64,000 nucleotides of DNA from Clostridium pasteurianum BC1 (GTDB lineage Bacteria > Bacillota > Clostridia > Clostridiales > Clostridiaceae). A program made the translations under genes and the position numbers. The first letter of the stretch is position 1. The number at the start of each line of letters is the position of its first letter. Positions 18,090-26,374 of this stretch are shown one piece after another. A model generated the notes under the pieces. It did no database searches, was not told the origin of the DNA, and worked only from the letters and a program-made list of their open reading frames with translations. Location of the stretch: NCBI RefSeq assembly GCF_000389635.1, contig NC_021182.1, forward strand, positions 310,001 through 374,000, given 5' to 3'.

Positions 18090-19583
18090 TTATGCATTAA
18101 CTTTTAAATCATTATAAGAATCTTCTGATGATTCTAAAATACTATCAACTGACATTGATTGTCTAAAATCTTCTGCCAACATTGTTTTATTAAAGTCAGC
18201 AGTTGGATCTATGTCAGCTACAAGTTTTTCAAGTTCATCAATATTAATTTTGAAGAATTCTTTTCTCATATTTACACGATTAAGTCTATTTTCCTTCAAT
18301 ATATCATGAAGCTTAGATTCAAGACCTACAGCATCATCTGAAAAGATAAATGAATGGACATCAAAAGAAAAAGGTACACTTGCACTACTTAATTCATTAA
18401 TACGTTCTTGAGGATCTATTCTACGGGTCATTCCAACTTTAAATATATCATCACCAAAAGAACCTAAGTTACTAATTATATAAACATTTCCAGCTTTACC
18501 GTTTTGTAATTTTACTATTTCATCTTTCTTTGTTTCTAATTCTTTAATATAGTTTTGAAGTTCTAAAATTTTTGCATTTAACTCATTTGTTTTGCTGATA
18601 TCTTCAGTAGTATTCATCAATGCTTGCAATTTAGCAATTTCATTATTGTATTTTTCTTCTTCTTTTTCCACTTGTTTTTGTTGATCTGCAAGGCGTTTTC
18701 TTTCTTCTGCTTCTTGACGCATTTGTTCACGAATAGCTAACTGCTCTTGTCTTGCTTTTTCTTTTTTCAAATAATACTCATATTCTATTTTTACTGCGTT
18801 TTTAAAAAGAAGTTCTATTTCACCAATAAATTTAGCTAAAGTACCAGCAATACTTTTATTACCATCTCCAATAATTATAAAGTATTTTTCTATCATAGTT
18901 GTAATACTGTTAAGGGAATCTTCTAGATTTTCATATTTTAGATTTGACAATATATTTTGAAGTTCGGCTCTCAGAGCTATGACCATTAATCTGTAAATAG
19001 TTATGTTAGCTTTAGTATTGTATCTAGCTTCATATTTTTTTAGGATTTCTTCAATTAATTTATCATTTTCTTTAAATTTCTTTTTTAGCTCCCTAACGTC
19101 CATACTATGTAATTTTAATGTAACTGTTGGGGATAATTGTTCTGCTTCATCTAATTTAAGTTTAGGTATTTTATAAGAATCTCCAAGTTCCGCATTAAAG
19201 AATCTATCTATAGCATTATTGAATGTGGAATATAATGTTTTAGATTTAGATAATTTTTTTAAAGAAGTGTTTAAGCTTTTTGTGGTTTTTTCAAATTGGG
19301 TTTCAGTTTCCAATAATTCATTTTGTTTCAAAGCTTTTTGCTTAACAATTTCATGAATATCAGTTGATATATTTTGTATTACCTCATGTGATTTTTTTGA
19401 AGCAAATTCCATAGCTTCTGTTAGAATACTATTTTTTAAATTCTCTTTGTCATTTAATAGTTTGTCAATTTCTGAAATTTGACTGTTAACTTTATTAATA
19501 TAATTATCTTTTTCCATGATCTCAAGTTTCTTTTGCTCAATGGTTTTCTTTAAAGAAAATAGTTCTCTTAAGTTTTTAAACAT
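18090..19583 (-). CDS. DUF4041-like coiled-coil protein with T5orf172 (GIY-YIG-type) domain
   Basis: 497 residues. About 370 residues of helix and coiled coil (residues 1-100, then a charged KARQEQLAIREQMRQEAEER stretch) are followed by a T5orf172/MUG113 domain: GNVYIISNLGSFGDDIFKVG, TRRIDPQERINELSSASVPF, ESKLHD, RVNMRKEFFKI. This domain is a relative of GIY-YIG nucleases. Such proteins occur in prophages and are candidate exclusion or defence factors, but no function is established here. GGGAGA supports ATG 19583. Likely expressed in the lysogen. Confidence 0.8.
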   Translation of the reverse strand: MFKNLRELFSLKKTIEQKKLEIMEKDNYINKVNSQISEIDKLLNDKENLKNSILTEAMEFASKKSHEVIQNISTDIHEIVKQKALKQNELLETETQFEKTTKSLNTSLKKLSKSKTLYSTFNNAIDRFFNAELGDSYKIPKLKLDEAEQLSPTVTLKLHSMDVRELKKKFKENDKLIEEILKKYEARYNTKANITIYRLMVIALRAELQNILSNLKYENLEDSLNSITTMIEKYFIIIGDGNKSIAGTLAKFIGEIELLFKNAVKIEYEYYLKKEKARQEQLAIREQMRQEAEERKRLADQQKQVEKEEEKYNNEIAKLQALMNTTEDISKTNELNAKILELQNYIKELETKKDEIVKLQNGKAGNVYIISNLGSFGDDIFKVGMTRRIDPQERINELSSASVPFSFDVHSFIFSDDAVGLESKLHDILKENRLNRVNMRKEFFKINIDELEKLVADIDPTADFNKTMLAEDFRQSMSVDSILESSEDSYNDLKVNA

Positions 19584-19679
19584 GTTTATATCTCCCTTTT
19601 CTCTTATGTTTTTTAGCAACTAATACAAAATTTACCCCGAAAGGTAAAAATAAAAACTCAAACCTAAAGTTTTGAGTAA

Positions 19680-20015
19680 TCATTTTGCGTCATATAAAAT
19701 ATTAGCTAATTCATCAGCAGCATTTTCAATGTATGTGTGCTGCATGTCCAATCCTATTATGTAGCCCATGGAGGGCATATCTTCAGCTATATGTTTAATT
19801 TCATGAATAAATACTTTGCATTGAGTTTTATAGTTAATTTCACCATTTAATATCAGATGATAATTTCCACGTCTGCTTAAATAAACAAAACCAAGAAGAA
19901 CTGATGGAATATTGAAAGCTATAGTGGTTTTTATATTAAATGCATTCATTACCTCATAGAATGGTATATCCTCATTTAAAAGTGCCTTTAGCAAAGGTTT
20001 ATCCAATATATCCAT
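19680..20015 (-). CDS. ImmA/IrrE-like metallopeptidase
   Basis: 111 residues with the zinc-protease motif H71-E72-IK-H75 and a later glutamate in NAADELA, as in ImmA/IrrE peptidases. In Bacillus ICEBs1, ImmA cleaves the neighbouring repressor to induce the element; here the gene lies 31 bp downstream of a Cro/CI-type repressor on the same strand, so the same anti-repressor role is likely. The start is uncertain among three closely spaced ATGs (20024, 20021, 20015); 20015 gives the best distance from AGGAAAGG. Confidence 0.82.
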   Translation of the reverse strand: MDILDKPLLKALLNEDIPFYEVMNAFNIKTTIAFNIPSVLLGFVYLSRRGNYHLILNGEINYKTQCKVFIHEIKHIAEDMPSMGYIIGLDMQHTYIENAADELANILYDAK

Positions 20016-20046
20016 AAACATCATCCTTTCCTAATATGTATATATT

Positions 20047-20466
20047 TTATCCATCATTTCTATCTTCTTCATCTTCAATGGCTTTCATAATTCTCATCAT
20101 TTTTTTAACAGCGTTAGGAGGTAAGTCCTTAGTTTGCTTAAATAATAGTTTTAAATCTTCTCTTTCTTTTAATGTATTCCAAAATTCAGATAATTCACTA
20201 TCATCATTAAGTGCTTCAGGTATCTTTGTATTAGAAGCATCTTTATATGGATTGCGAATATCGCTTATTCCCATAAGCCAGTCTAAAGAAACATTGTAAT
20301 CTCTAGCAATCCTTTTCTTTAATTCATCATCAGGTTTGCTTGATCCTGACTCATATTGAGACACAGTTGATTTCTTTAAATTATATGGCTTACCAAATTG
20401 TTCTTGTGTTAAGTCTTTTTCATTACGTAATATTTTTAATCTTTTTCCTAATACATTATTATCCAT
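20047..20466 (-). CDS. Phage repressor, XRE-family
   Basis: 139 residues. The N-terminal helix-turn-helix (LGKRLKILRNEKDLTQEQFG, then KSTVSQYESGSSKPD) is followed by a linker and a short C-terminal helical part, with no LexA-type peptidase domain. It is divergent from the cro-like gene at 20642, and five operator-like palindromes lie in and near the intergenic region. It is expected to keep the lysogenic state; the ImmA-like peptidase next to it is a likely inducer. Confidence 0.88.
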   Translation of the reverse strand: MDNNVLGKRLKILRNEKDLTQEQFGKPYNLKKSTVSQYESGSSKPDDELKKRIARDYNVSLDWLMGISDIRNPYKDASNTKIPEALNDDSELSEFWNTLKEREDLKLLFKQTKDLPPNAVKKMMRIMKAIEDEEDRNDG

Positions 20467-20483
20467 AATTTATACCTCATTAT

Positions 20484-20502
20484 AGTTTAAATATTTTAAA
20501 CT
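20484..20502. promoter_or_regulatory. Operator-like palindrome, left
   Basis: AGTTTAAATATTTTAAACT, a perfect 19-base palindrome with the AGTTT/AAACT arms of the other sites, 18 bases upstream of the repressor start. Confidence 0.5.
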
Positions 20503-20544
20503 TTATACGCTAATAATACCATAATTAATCAATAAGTATACAAA

Positions 20545-20563
20545 AGTTTGAAAAAATTAAACT
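20545..20563. promoter_or_regulatory. Operator-like palindrome, middle
   Basis: AGTTTGAAAAAATTAAACT has AGTTT/AAACT arms and lies just upstream of the rightward -35 box. Confidence 0.5.
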
Positions 20564-20569
20564 CTTGTA

Positions 20570-20598
20570 TTGACAGTTTTAGTTTTTCAAACTATAAT
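20570..20598 (+). promoter_or_regulatory. Rightward early promoter of the prophage
   Basis: TTGACA (20570-20575), 17 bases, TATAAT (20593-20598): both consensus hexamers at ideal spacing. The operator AGTTTTTCAAACT (20581-20593) fills the spacer, so repressor binding would block RNA polymerase. Confidence 0.85.
20581..20593. promoter_or_regulatory. Operator within the early promoter
   Basis: AGTTTTTCAAACT, the reverse complement of AGTTTGAAAAACT. It lies between the -35 and -10 boxes. Confidence 0.6.
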
Positions 20599-20608
20599 CA
20601 AGATATAA

Positions 20609-20621
20609 GGTTTGAGAAACT
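20609..20621. promoter_or_regulatory. Operator just downstream of the early promoter
   Basis: GGTTTGAGAAACT, one base from the site at 20848-20860, and near the expected transcription start. Confidence 0.55.
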
Positions 20622-20641
20622 AAAACTAAGGAGGCTAGAAC

Positions 20642-20848
20642 ATGAATTTACCACTTTTGATTCAAATTAGAGCAGAAACTGGATTAACTCAAAAAGATAT
20701 GGCTCAGAAATTAAACTATAAAAATAAAGCTAGCTACTGTCTAATTGAAAATGGGAAAACTAAAGTTACTATTGATTTAGCTTTAAAAATAAAGAATATT
20801 TTAAAGCTAAATGAAGATGATTTTAACAAAATTTTTTTTGAAAACTAA
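20642..20848 (+). CDS. Cro-like XRE regulator
   Basis: 68 residues, a single helix-turn-helix domain (LIQIRAETGLTQKDMAQKLN...ASYCLIENGKTKVTIDLALK). First gene of the rightward early operon, AAGGAGG upstream. An operator copy overlaps its stop codon. By position it is the lytic-side switch protein. Confidence 0.85.
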   Translation: MNLPLLIQIRAETGLTQKDMAQKLNYKNKASYCLIENGKTKVTIDLALKIKNILKLNEDDFNKIFFEN

Positions 20849-20860
20849 GTTTGAGAAACT
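20848..20860. promoter_or_regulatory. Operator copy after the cro-like gene
   Basis: AGTTTGAGAAACT, with the same arms as the operators in the switch region. It overlaps the end of the cro-like gene, a possible secondary site for looping or a roadblock. Confidence 0.5.
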
Positions 20861-20987
20861 AGAACTTAGTTAATATATTATAGAAAATATTGTCACTAGA
20901 TAAGTGGTTAAAAGTGACAATTAGGCAATAAAAAATTTCATCAACATAAATTAATAATAACAGCATTAATAAAGGGAGGTGTGGAGC

Positions 20988-21143
20988 TTGCTATTAAAAG
21001 TTACAGTGAATAAGCCTAAAGATCCTACAGAACTATATGAAAAATTTAATGAGACTTTATCAGAAATACTTATAAATAAGCTCCAACCTGAAGAAGTTGA
21101 CCAGTTAATCGACCTACTTAAAAAAGATAAAATTACTTTTTAA
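20988..21143 (+). CDS. Small early phage protein, TTG start
   Basis: 51 residues (MLLKVTVNKPKDPTELYEKF..., ending DLLKKDKITF), acidic and helical. GGGAGGTG at 20974-20981 precedes the TTG. No family recognised. A short early protein of this kind could include the missing excision factor, but nothing specific shows it. Confidence 0.62.
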   Translation: MLLKVTVNKPKDPTELYEKFNETLSEILINKLQPEEVDQLIDLLKKDKITF

Positions 21144-21286
21144 GCTAGTATAAAAACCTATGATGATTGGGCTGAAAAGCCTTCTTAAATTCAATGTGTT
21201 TGAGGGTATAAATGTACATTATATTCTATGCTTCATATATAAATTCAGTACAAAATTTAAAAATTAATTTTAGGGGAGGTAAATCA

Positions 21287-21424
21287 ATGAGAATATCATC
21301 AAAACAGAAAAAAGAAGTAATATCTCTTAGGAAACAAGGAAAGTCATATTCAGCTATAAGTTTATTTACAGGCGTGCCACGAGGTGACATAGACAGAATT
21401 CTTAAGGAGGCAGTTAAGCAATGA
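21287..21424 (+). CDS. Small helix-turn-helix early protein
   Basis: 45 residues (MRISSKQKKEVISLRKQGKS, then YSAISLFTGVPRGDIDRILK): a resolvase/homeodomain-like HTH with little else. GGGGAGG precedes ATG 21287. Its stop overlaps the next start by four bases, so the two are coupled. Confidence 0.68.
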   Translation: MRISSKQKKEVISLRKQGKSYSAISLFTGVPRGDIDRILKEAVKQ

Positions 21425-21957
21425 GTACATTAGTAGCAAAGACATTAAAAAAATTACAGTGTAGTACAGGTGCTTCATGTAGAGAACTTGCAGATGTAGC
21501 AGGTGTTTCTTCCAGTGCCATGTCTAGATATAGTACAGGTAGCAGGAATATTCCGGAAGATGTTATTGTAAATCTTTCAAGAAAGTCTGGCATGGAGGAA
21601 TTAAAGATTGCCTATTTGTCAGAGAAAAAGCTAGATATTATCAATACTCCTGTTTTAAATGGAATAGATGATAATATTCAGACCATGATCTTTAAATTTA
21701 TTCATGAAGAGATTCCAGAAGCTCTTGAATCATTATATAACATATCAAAATTGACCATGAATAAGAAAAGTATCGATAACAATGAACATCGTGAACAACT
21801 CTATAAGGAAGTTGAACAGGTAGTAGATTTAATACCTGGAATCAAAACTTTTCTTATTAGGATGAAGCAGGACTATGGAATAAGTCTTGAAAGGCTTGAT
21901 ATAGCTGAATGTAAAAAATTAAGGCAGCGTGGATACGTTGTTGAAGAAAGTTGGTGA
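21421..21957 (+). CDS. HTH-domain early phage regulator
   Basis: 178 residues. The N-terminal helix-turn-helix resembles XRE (ELADVAGVSSSAMSRYSTGS, RNIPEDVIVNLSRKSG), and the C-terminal half is helical with no known domain. Coupled to the preceding HTH peptide, with AAGGAGG upstream. A role in early gene control is likely; the target is unknown. Confidence 0.75.
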   Translation: MSTLVAKTLKKLQCSTGASCRELADVAGVSSSAMSRYSTGSRNIPEDVIVNLSRKSGMEELKIAYLSEKKLDIINTPVLNGIDDNIQTMIFKFIHEEIPEALESLYNISKLTMNKKSIDNNEHREQLYKEVEQVVDLIPGIKTFLIRMKQDYGISLERLDIAECKKLRQRGYVVEESW

Positions 21958-21962
21958 TTCAA

Positions 21963-22133
21963 ATGGCATTAAATGTTGTTTTACCAGGTAGCTTAAATAA
22001 AACAGAAAGGCAGATTAGGGCTTTGGAAGCTGTTATTCCTAAGGATACTGCAAAGGATAAGGCTATTCATCAAGAAGCTTTAAAGAAGCTGAAAGAACAT
22101 AGGAAATTTTTATTAGAAAGTGAGGTGTGTTAG
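21963..22133 (+). CDS. Small early phage protein
   Basis: 56 residues (MALNVVLPGSLNKTERQIRA...), helical and basic. It follows the preceding stop by five bases; a longer TTG start at 21951 is possible but less likely. No family recognised. Confidence 0.6.
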   Translation: MALNVVLPGSLNKTERQIRALEAVIPKDTAKDKAIHQEALKKLKEHRKFLLESEVC

Positions 22134-22481
22134 ATGATTTTTAATGAAGAAAAAAAGTTATTTGAAATTAAGAAAATGAAGGTTGATGCGATATTTAATT
22201 TTGATTTAGAATCTGAATCCAGGATAACAATTAATGACATTATGTACAGAGAACATGTTGTATCTAGAATAATATTTAGAAAATATAAATCCTTTAGGGA
22301 TAATAGTACATCTTTGTTTATAGAAATATTTATGGGAAATTTAGAATTAGGTACCATTGTATCTTTTGATAAAGATTATGTATTAATTAAGCATTCTAGA
22401 GACTTAAACTACACGATACGGATAGCTAATGAATATGATTATCCAAAAAAGAAAATAAACCCTCTGCAAAGGGTTCAGTAG
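22134..22481 (+). CDS. Hypothetical early phage protein
   Basis: 115 residues, mostly beta with a basic C-terminus (YPKKKINPLQRVQ). It starts immediately after the preceding stop, with GAGGTG upstream. Not recognised. The last codons form hairpin AACCCT/AGGGTT, and a second hairpin CTAAGGG/CCCTTAG follows at 22503-22529, possibly attenuating transcription. Confidence 0.65.
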   Translation: MIFNEEKKLFEIKKMKVDAIFNFDLESESRITINDIMYREHVVSRIIFRKYKSFRDNSTSLFIEIFMGNLELGTIVSFDKDYVLIKHSRDLNYTIRIANEYDYPKKKINPLQRVQ

Positions 22482-22577
22482 AAAATTATCTTAAATTTTT
22501 GGCTAAGGGATTCTGCAAAATACCCTTAGTCCCATTATAGCATATTTTCGCTATAAGTTAAGGGGGCAATTAAAAAA

Positions 22578-23141
22578 ATGAGTGCTTATAAGCAAGAAAA
22601 TCTTATTGGTCAATTGTCTATATTTGATATACCTGTCATAGAAAAGCCTAAAAATATTACAAAAGTAGTAGAAAAAATTACAGAAACTAAGGTTTTGAGT
22701 ACAAATATCCATGAAATATCACAGGATCAGCAAAATGTCATAAATAAATATAAGTCCAATGTTTATTTAAACCTCATAATTCATTACGGTGGCGGTGGAG
22801 TTGGCATTGAACTTAGGGATAATGAAAACTTTGAAACCATTTATGTAAATAGACAAGGCAAAGAGGAATTTAAATGGTCTAAGCAGCTTGCTGTAATGGA
22901 TATGGACAAAGTTATTTTAGATAACACGACTATAGCAACTAAATCTAATGTAGGCGAGCTTGCAAAGGCAGGTGATTTTGTAAAAGCATATTATGGCAAG
23001 AGAATCATTGAAGGCCCTATAGTCCGTGAATATGGACTTGGAAATTCAATACTCAATATTAATTTTGAAATGGACGGGATAAGTTGTCAAACGGCCATAG
23101 GACGACATGCAGTTATAGAAATTTTGAAGGAGGCTATATAA
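22578..23141 (+). CDS. Hypothetical phage protein upstream of the DnaD-like gene
   Basis: 187 residues. The N-terminal segment (QENLIGQLSIFDIP) recalls a short motif common in phage early proteins; the rest has a glycine run (HYGGGGVGIEL) and a beta-rich middle. No function assigned. AAGGGGG lies upstream, and the stop overlaps the next start by one base, so it is probably in the replication operon. Confidence 0.7.
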   Translation: MSAYKQENLIGQLSIFDIPVIEKPKNITKVVEKITETKVLSTNIHEISQDQQNVINKYKSNVYLNLIIHYGGGGVGIELRDNENFETIYVNRQGKEEFKWSKQLAVMDMDKVILDNTTIATKSNVGELAKAGDFVKAYYGKRIIEGPIVREYGLGNSILNINFEMDGISCQTAIGRHAVIEILKEAI

Positions 23142-24262
23142 TGGCTCAATATAGATTCATTTATACAAATTTTTGGGAATCTCCAAAAGTAGCAGAAACT
23201 TTCACACCTGAAGATAAACTATTCTTTTTATATCTTTTGACAAATTCCCATACTACACAAATAGGAGTTTATAGAATAACGCCTAAATTTATTGCTTACG
23301 AACTTGGCTATTCTATTGAGTCTGTAAATAGTCTATTAGCTAGGTTTGAAGAGCATCATAAAATTATTAAATATAATGAGAAAACTAGAGAATTGGCTAT
23401 AAGAAATTGGGGTAAGTTTAATCTTAATAAAGGAGGCAAGCCAGTTGAAGATTGTATAAATAAAGAATTCACCCAGGTAGATGACAAGTCTTTATTACTC
23501 TATGTTATGGATAGTATTAAAAGTCCAAGGATCAGACAGCTTTTTATTGCAGAATTACAGAGAAACAATTTATTGTCTACTAATGATAATTTTAGTGACG
23601 ATACGGTATACGATACGTCGCGCGGTTCGTCAACGATAAGTGGGCAAAAAGAAAACAAAAAAGAAAATGAAAATAAAAATAAAAAAGAAAATAAAGATAT
23701 ATATATTAATCCTTCGGATAATGTTGATCACTCTGTGGATAATGTGGATATTAATGATAACTCTAATGAGGATATAGAAGGTGAGTCTAAGGCAGAAGAT
23801 ACAGAAACTCTCAGTGAAAATGTAAACTACGAAGATATCAGAAATCTTTATAACAACATATGCAAATCCTTACCCAGGGCCACAACCCTTACTAAAAAAA
23901 GAAAAGCTACTTTAAAAGCTCGCTGTAAAACTTTTAAAGATATTAAAATTTTTCAAGAGCTATTCTCTAAAGCTGAAAAAAGTGACTTCCTTTCAGGTAG
24001 AAATGGTAAGTGGACTTCATGCAACTTTGATTGGTTAATAAATGAGGAAAACATGGTTAAAGTTTTGGAAGATACCTACATTAATAGTAAAAATACAGGC
24101 CATAAAAAAACAACTTTCAATGATTATGAACAGAGAGAGAATGATTATTCAGCTATGGAAGCACAAGCATTAGAAGCAAGTGACAGAGCGGCTAAAATTG
24201 CAGCAGAGAATTTGGCTAATGATCCCTTTGATGAGCGTTATGCTAAATTAATGGGTCATTAG
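23141..24262 (+). CDS. DnaD-like phage replication initiator
   Basis: 373 residues. The N-terminal winged-helix-like part (YRFIYTNFWESPKVAETFTP, LFFLYLLTNSHTTQIGVYRI) is typical of clostridial phage replisome organisers. A low-complexity acidic/asparagine linker follows (about residues 165-240), then a C-terminal part (ARCKTFKDIKIFQELFSKAE, WTSCNFDWLINEENMVKVLE) seen in phage conserved open reading frames. It would load helicase at the phage origin; no separate DnaC-like loader is seen nearby. AAGGAGG at 23127-23133 fixes ATG 23141. Confidence 0.78.
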   Translation: MAQYRFIYTNFWESPKVAETFTPEDKLFFLYLLTNSHTTQIGVYRITPKFIAYELGYSIESVNSLLARFEEHHKIIKYNEKTRELAIRNWGKFNLNKGGKPVEDCINKEFTQVDDKSLLLYVMDSIKSPRIRQLFIAELQRNNLLSTNDNFSDDTVYDTSRGSSTISGQKENKKENENKNKKENKDIYINPSDNVDHSVDNVDINDNSNEDIEGESKAEDTETLSENVNYEDIRNLYNNICKSLPRATTLTKKRKATLKARCKTFKDIKIFQELFSKAEKSDFLSGRNGKWTSCNFDWLINEENMVKVLEDTYINSKNTGHKKTTFNDYEQRENDYSAMEAQALEASDRAAKIAAENLANDPFDERYAKLMGH

Positions 24263-24289
24263 AAAGAAGTAAGGAAGGAGTTTTAAAGT

Positions 24290-24592
24290 ATGGGATATTT
24301 AAAGAATTTTTCAAGGGCCTATGATAAGGAATTAGCTATAAAAAAGGCATTAAGCAATATAGACCAGGATAAAAAAGATAAAATTTTATCCTTATGCAGA
24401 AAGCTTAGAAAGAAGGATATCAATGAATTTATCCATGAAGTAGACAGAATGGTCAAGCTCCTAAGCGAAGGAAAAAGTTTTGAAGAGATTGAGAAAATAT
24501 ATGGACTAGATGGAATGTATGAGTTGGAAAAAGAGGAGGTTGCTAATGGGTGGAGGTTTAACCAGGTGAGACTTGGGAAAGTAGGGAGATAG
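24290..24592 (+). CDS. Hypothetical helical phage protein
   Basis: 100 residues, charged and helical (KKDKILSLCRKLRKKDINEF, IHEVDRMVKLLSEGKSFEEI). Not recognised. GGAAGGAG upstream, and it lies within the replication region. Confidence 0.65.
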   Translation: MGYLKNFSRAYDKELAIKKALSNIDQDKKDKILSLCRKLRKKDINEFIHEVDRMVKLLSEGKSFEEIEKIYGLDGMYELEKEEVANGWRFNQVRLGKVGR

Positions 24593-24596
24593 AATC

Positions 24597-25058
24597 ATGG
24601 AGGCAAAGTATATAAAAGAGCATAATAATTATGACCTAATACTAGGTAATAGATATAAAGCAAAGTTCTATAAAGATGGATGGCTATTAATAGAATGTGA
24701 TGATAAAGGTAATAGTGTATTATACCGTGAAGAATGTTTTGAAAGAGAAGAATATTCTCCTGAAGAAGCAGCTATGTATGCCCTGAAATTTTGTGAAAAA
24801 CATCCAGGATGGAAAAGGATTTGTGATATAGAAAATCATGAAAACCTATATAAGAATTGGGATGAATTATCAGAAAAAGATAAAAAACCTTGGATTAATG
24901 ATTATGGAATATTGAGTGCAAAGGATGCATGGGAAGAATTTGGACATAAACCTTGTAAGGTACAATATGGATTTATTTCTGGAAAAGGTAAGTTTTATAA
25001 AAAAGTTACTGATGTACCACATCTTCATAATTTAATGCAAATTTATAAAGTTGGTTAG
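24597..25058 (+). CDS. Hypothetical early phage protein
   Basis: 153 residues, acidic and aromatic, with an N-terminal beta meander (NRYKAKFYKDGWLLIECDD). No known domain seen. It follows the preceding gene by four bases (GGGAGA upstream) and is the last gene before the racemase cassette. Confidence 0.65.
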   Translation: MEAKYIKEHNNYDLILGNRYKAKFYKDGWLLIECDDKGNSVLYREECFEREEYSPEEAAMYALKFCEKHPGWKRICDIENHENLYKNWDELSEKDKKPWINDYGILSAKDAWEEFGHKPCKVQYGFISGKGKFYKKVTDVPHLHNLMQIYKVG

Positions 25059-25168
25059 TACGAAATTTGAATATAGGTCGAACTAGATGGGTAGATAAAA
25101 TTGTACTTTGATAATTGAATAATGCGGTGTTTATAGAATAAACTTCTAATATATTTTATCGGTAATAA

Positions 25169-25196
25169 TGGACGATATAGAATATTATGGTATAAT
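25169..25196 (+). promoter_or_regulatory. Candidate promoter of the racemase cassette
   Basis: TGGACG (25169-25174), 16 bases, TATAAT (25191-25196). The -10 box is perfect and the -35 box matches at four of six. It lies about 115 bases before the racemase start, inside the flanking repeats. Confidence 0.45.
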
Positions 25197-25311
25197 TTCT
25201 ATATGAATTAAGCTAAAAGTATAAGATATTATCTAGCAGTTATTATAGATAATAAATACTTAATTTATAGGTAGTGGTATAGCCGAAATTAAATATAAGG
25301 AGAGTTAATGG

Positions 25312-26010
25312 ATGAAGAAAATAGGAATGATTGGTGGTCTTGGACCCGAATCAACTTTAGATTATTATCGCCTAATTATTGAAAAATATCGTAATGAAGT
25401 AAAGGATGGTAGCTACCCTGAAATATTGATTAATAGCATGGATATGAATATTCTTTTAAGTTTTGTTGAGAATAAACAATGGGACAACCTTGTAAATTGC
25501 TTAATTAAAGGTGTCGAGATACTCTATAAAGCAGGTGCAGATTTTGGATTCATTTCATCAAATACACCACATATAGTATTTGAAAGAATTAAGGAGTTAT
25601 CTCCTATTCCATTAATAAGTATTGTTGAGGAAACATGTAAAAATGCTGAGGCGTTAGGAATAAAAAAGATTGGCCTAATTGGGACTAAATTTACAATGGA
25701 GAGCAATTTTTTTAAGAAAGTATTTGACAAAAGTAATATAAAAATTATCGTTCCAAAAGAAGAAGAACAGGATTATATTCATCATAAACTAATGACTGAA
25801 ATTGAATTTGGAAAGTTTCTTGATGAAACACGTAATGGATTACTTAATATTGTTAAAAGGATGATTGATGAAGATTCAATAGAGGGATTAATTCTTGGTT
25901 GTACAGAGTTGCCATTAATTCTTACAAAAGATGAATTTGGTATACCATTCCTTAATACTACAAAAATTCATGTTGAAAGTATTATTAAAAATTGTATTAA
26001 GGAATCTTAA
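25312..26010 (+). CDS. Aspartate/glutamate racemase family protein
   Basis: 232 residues, full length for the family. Start KKIGMIGGLGPESTLDYYR, first catalytic loop SSNTPH, second loop LILGCTELPLIL. The second catalytic cysteine is present, but the first position is threonine (NT) rather than cysteine, as in the L-Asp/Glu-specific enzymes with a Thr/Cys pair. It should interconvert amino-acid enantiomers in the cytosol. It stands alone in the phage early region, with its own promoter, AAGGAG site and terminator, so it is probably cargo expressed in the lysogen. Confidence 0.88.
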   Translation: MKKIGMIGGLGPESTLDYYRLIIEKYRNEVKDGSYPEILINSMDMNILLSFVENKQWDNLVNCLIKGVEILYKAGADFGFISSNTPHIVFERIKELSPIPLISIVEETCKNAEALGIKKIGLIGTKFTMESNFFKKVFDKSNIKIIVPKEEEQDYIHHKLMTEIEFGKFLDETRNGLLNIVKRMIDEDSIEGLILGCTELPLILTKDEFGIPFLNTTKIHVESIIKNCIKES

Positions 26011-26078
26011 TTGATTTACAAAAGTAAAATTTTATTTATATATAATATTTATTAATAGTGAAAATTAAATATTTCATA

Positions 26079-26116
26079 AAACACCGTATTATTCAAGAAT
26101 TCTACGGTGTTTTTGT
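26079..26116 (+). terminator. Terminator of the racemase cassette
   Basis: AACACCGTA / TACGGTGTT stem with a long loop, followed by TTTGTTT. Its left part is an inverted match to TTGAATAATGCGGTGTTT at 25115-25132, so the cassette has inverted repeats at its ends. Confidence 0.65.
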
Positions 26117-26158
26117 TTCGCCATTCAAGAATTTAACGAAATACCAAAGGAGGATATT

Positions 26159-26344
26159 ATGGAAGCTAAGATAGGAACAATAAAAACTCAAATATCAGAA
26201 TTTACTATTAGAGATAATGAGATTGCCAGGATTATAAAAGATGCTTTAAAGCAGCAGGGATTTGATTTAGAAGTAAAACCGGTAATAGATGTTTCAACAC
26301 AATTTTTTATAGGTGAAGAATTTAAAGTTTTTAGAACAGAATAA
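26159..26344 (+). CDS. Small hypothetical phage protein
   Basis: 61 residues (MEAKIGTIKTQISEFTIRDN..., ending FKVFRTE) with a helix-then-strand look. AAAGGAGG upstream. Not recognised; it resumes the early operon after the racemase cassette. Confidence 0.62.
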   Translation: MEAKIGTIKTQISEFTIRDNEIARIIKDALKQQGFDLEVKPVIDVSTQFFIGEEFKVFRTE

Positions 26345-26374
26345 AAAATAATTCAAAAATTTGAAGGTGATAAA

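Noticed and set aside
22130-22357. Minus-strand 75-codon frame in the early region
   Set aside because: Mirror of a plus-strand gene that has a good start and lies in an operon.
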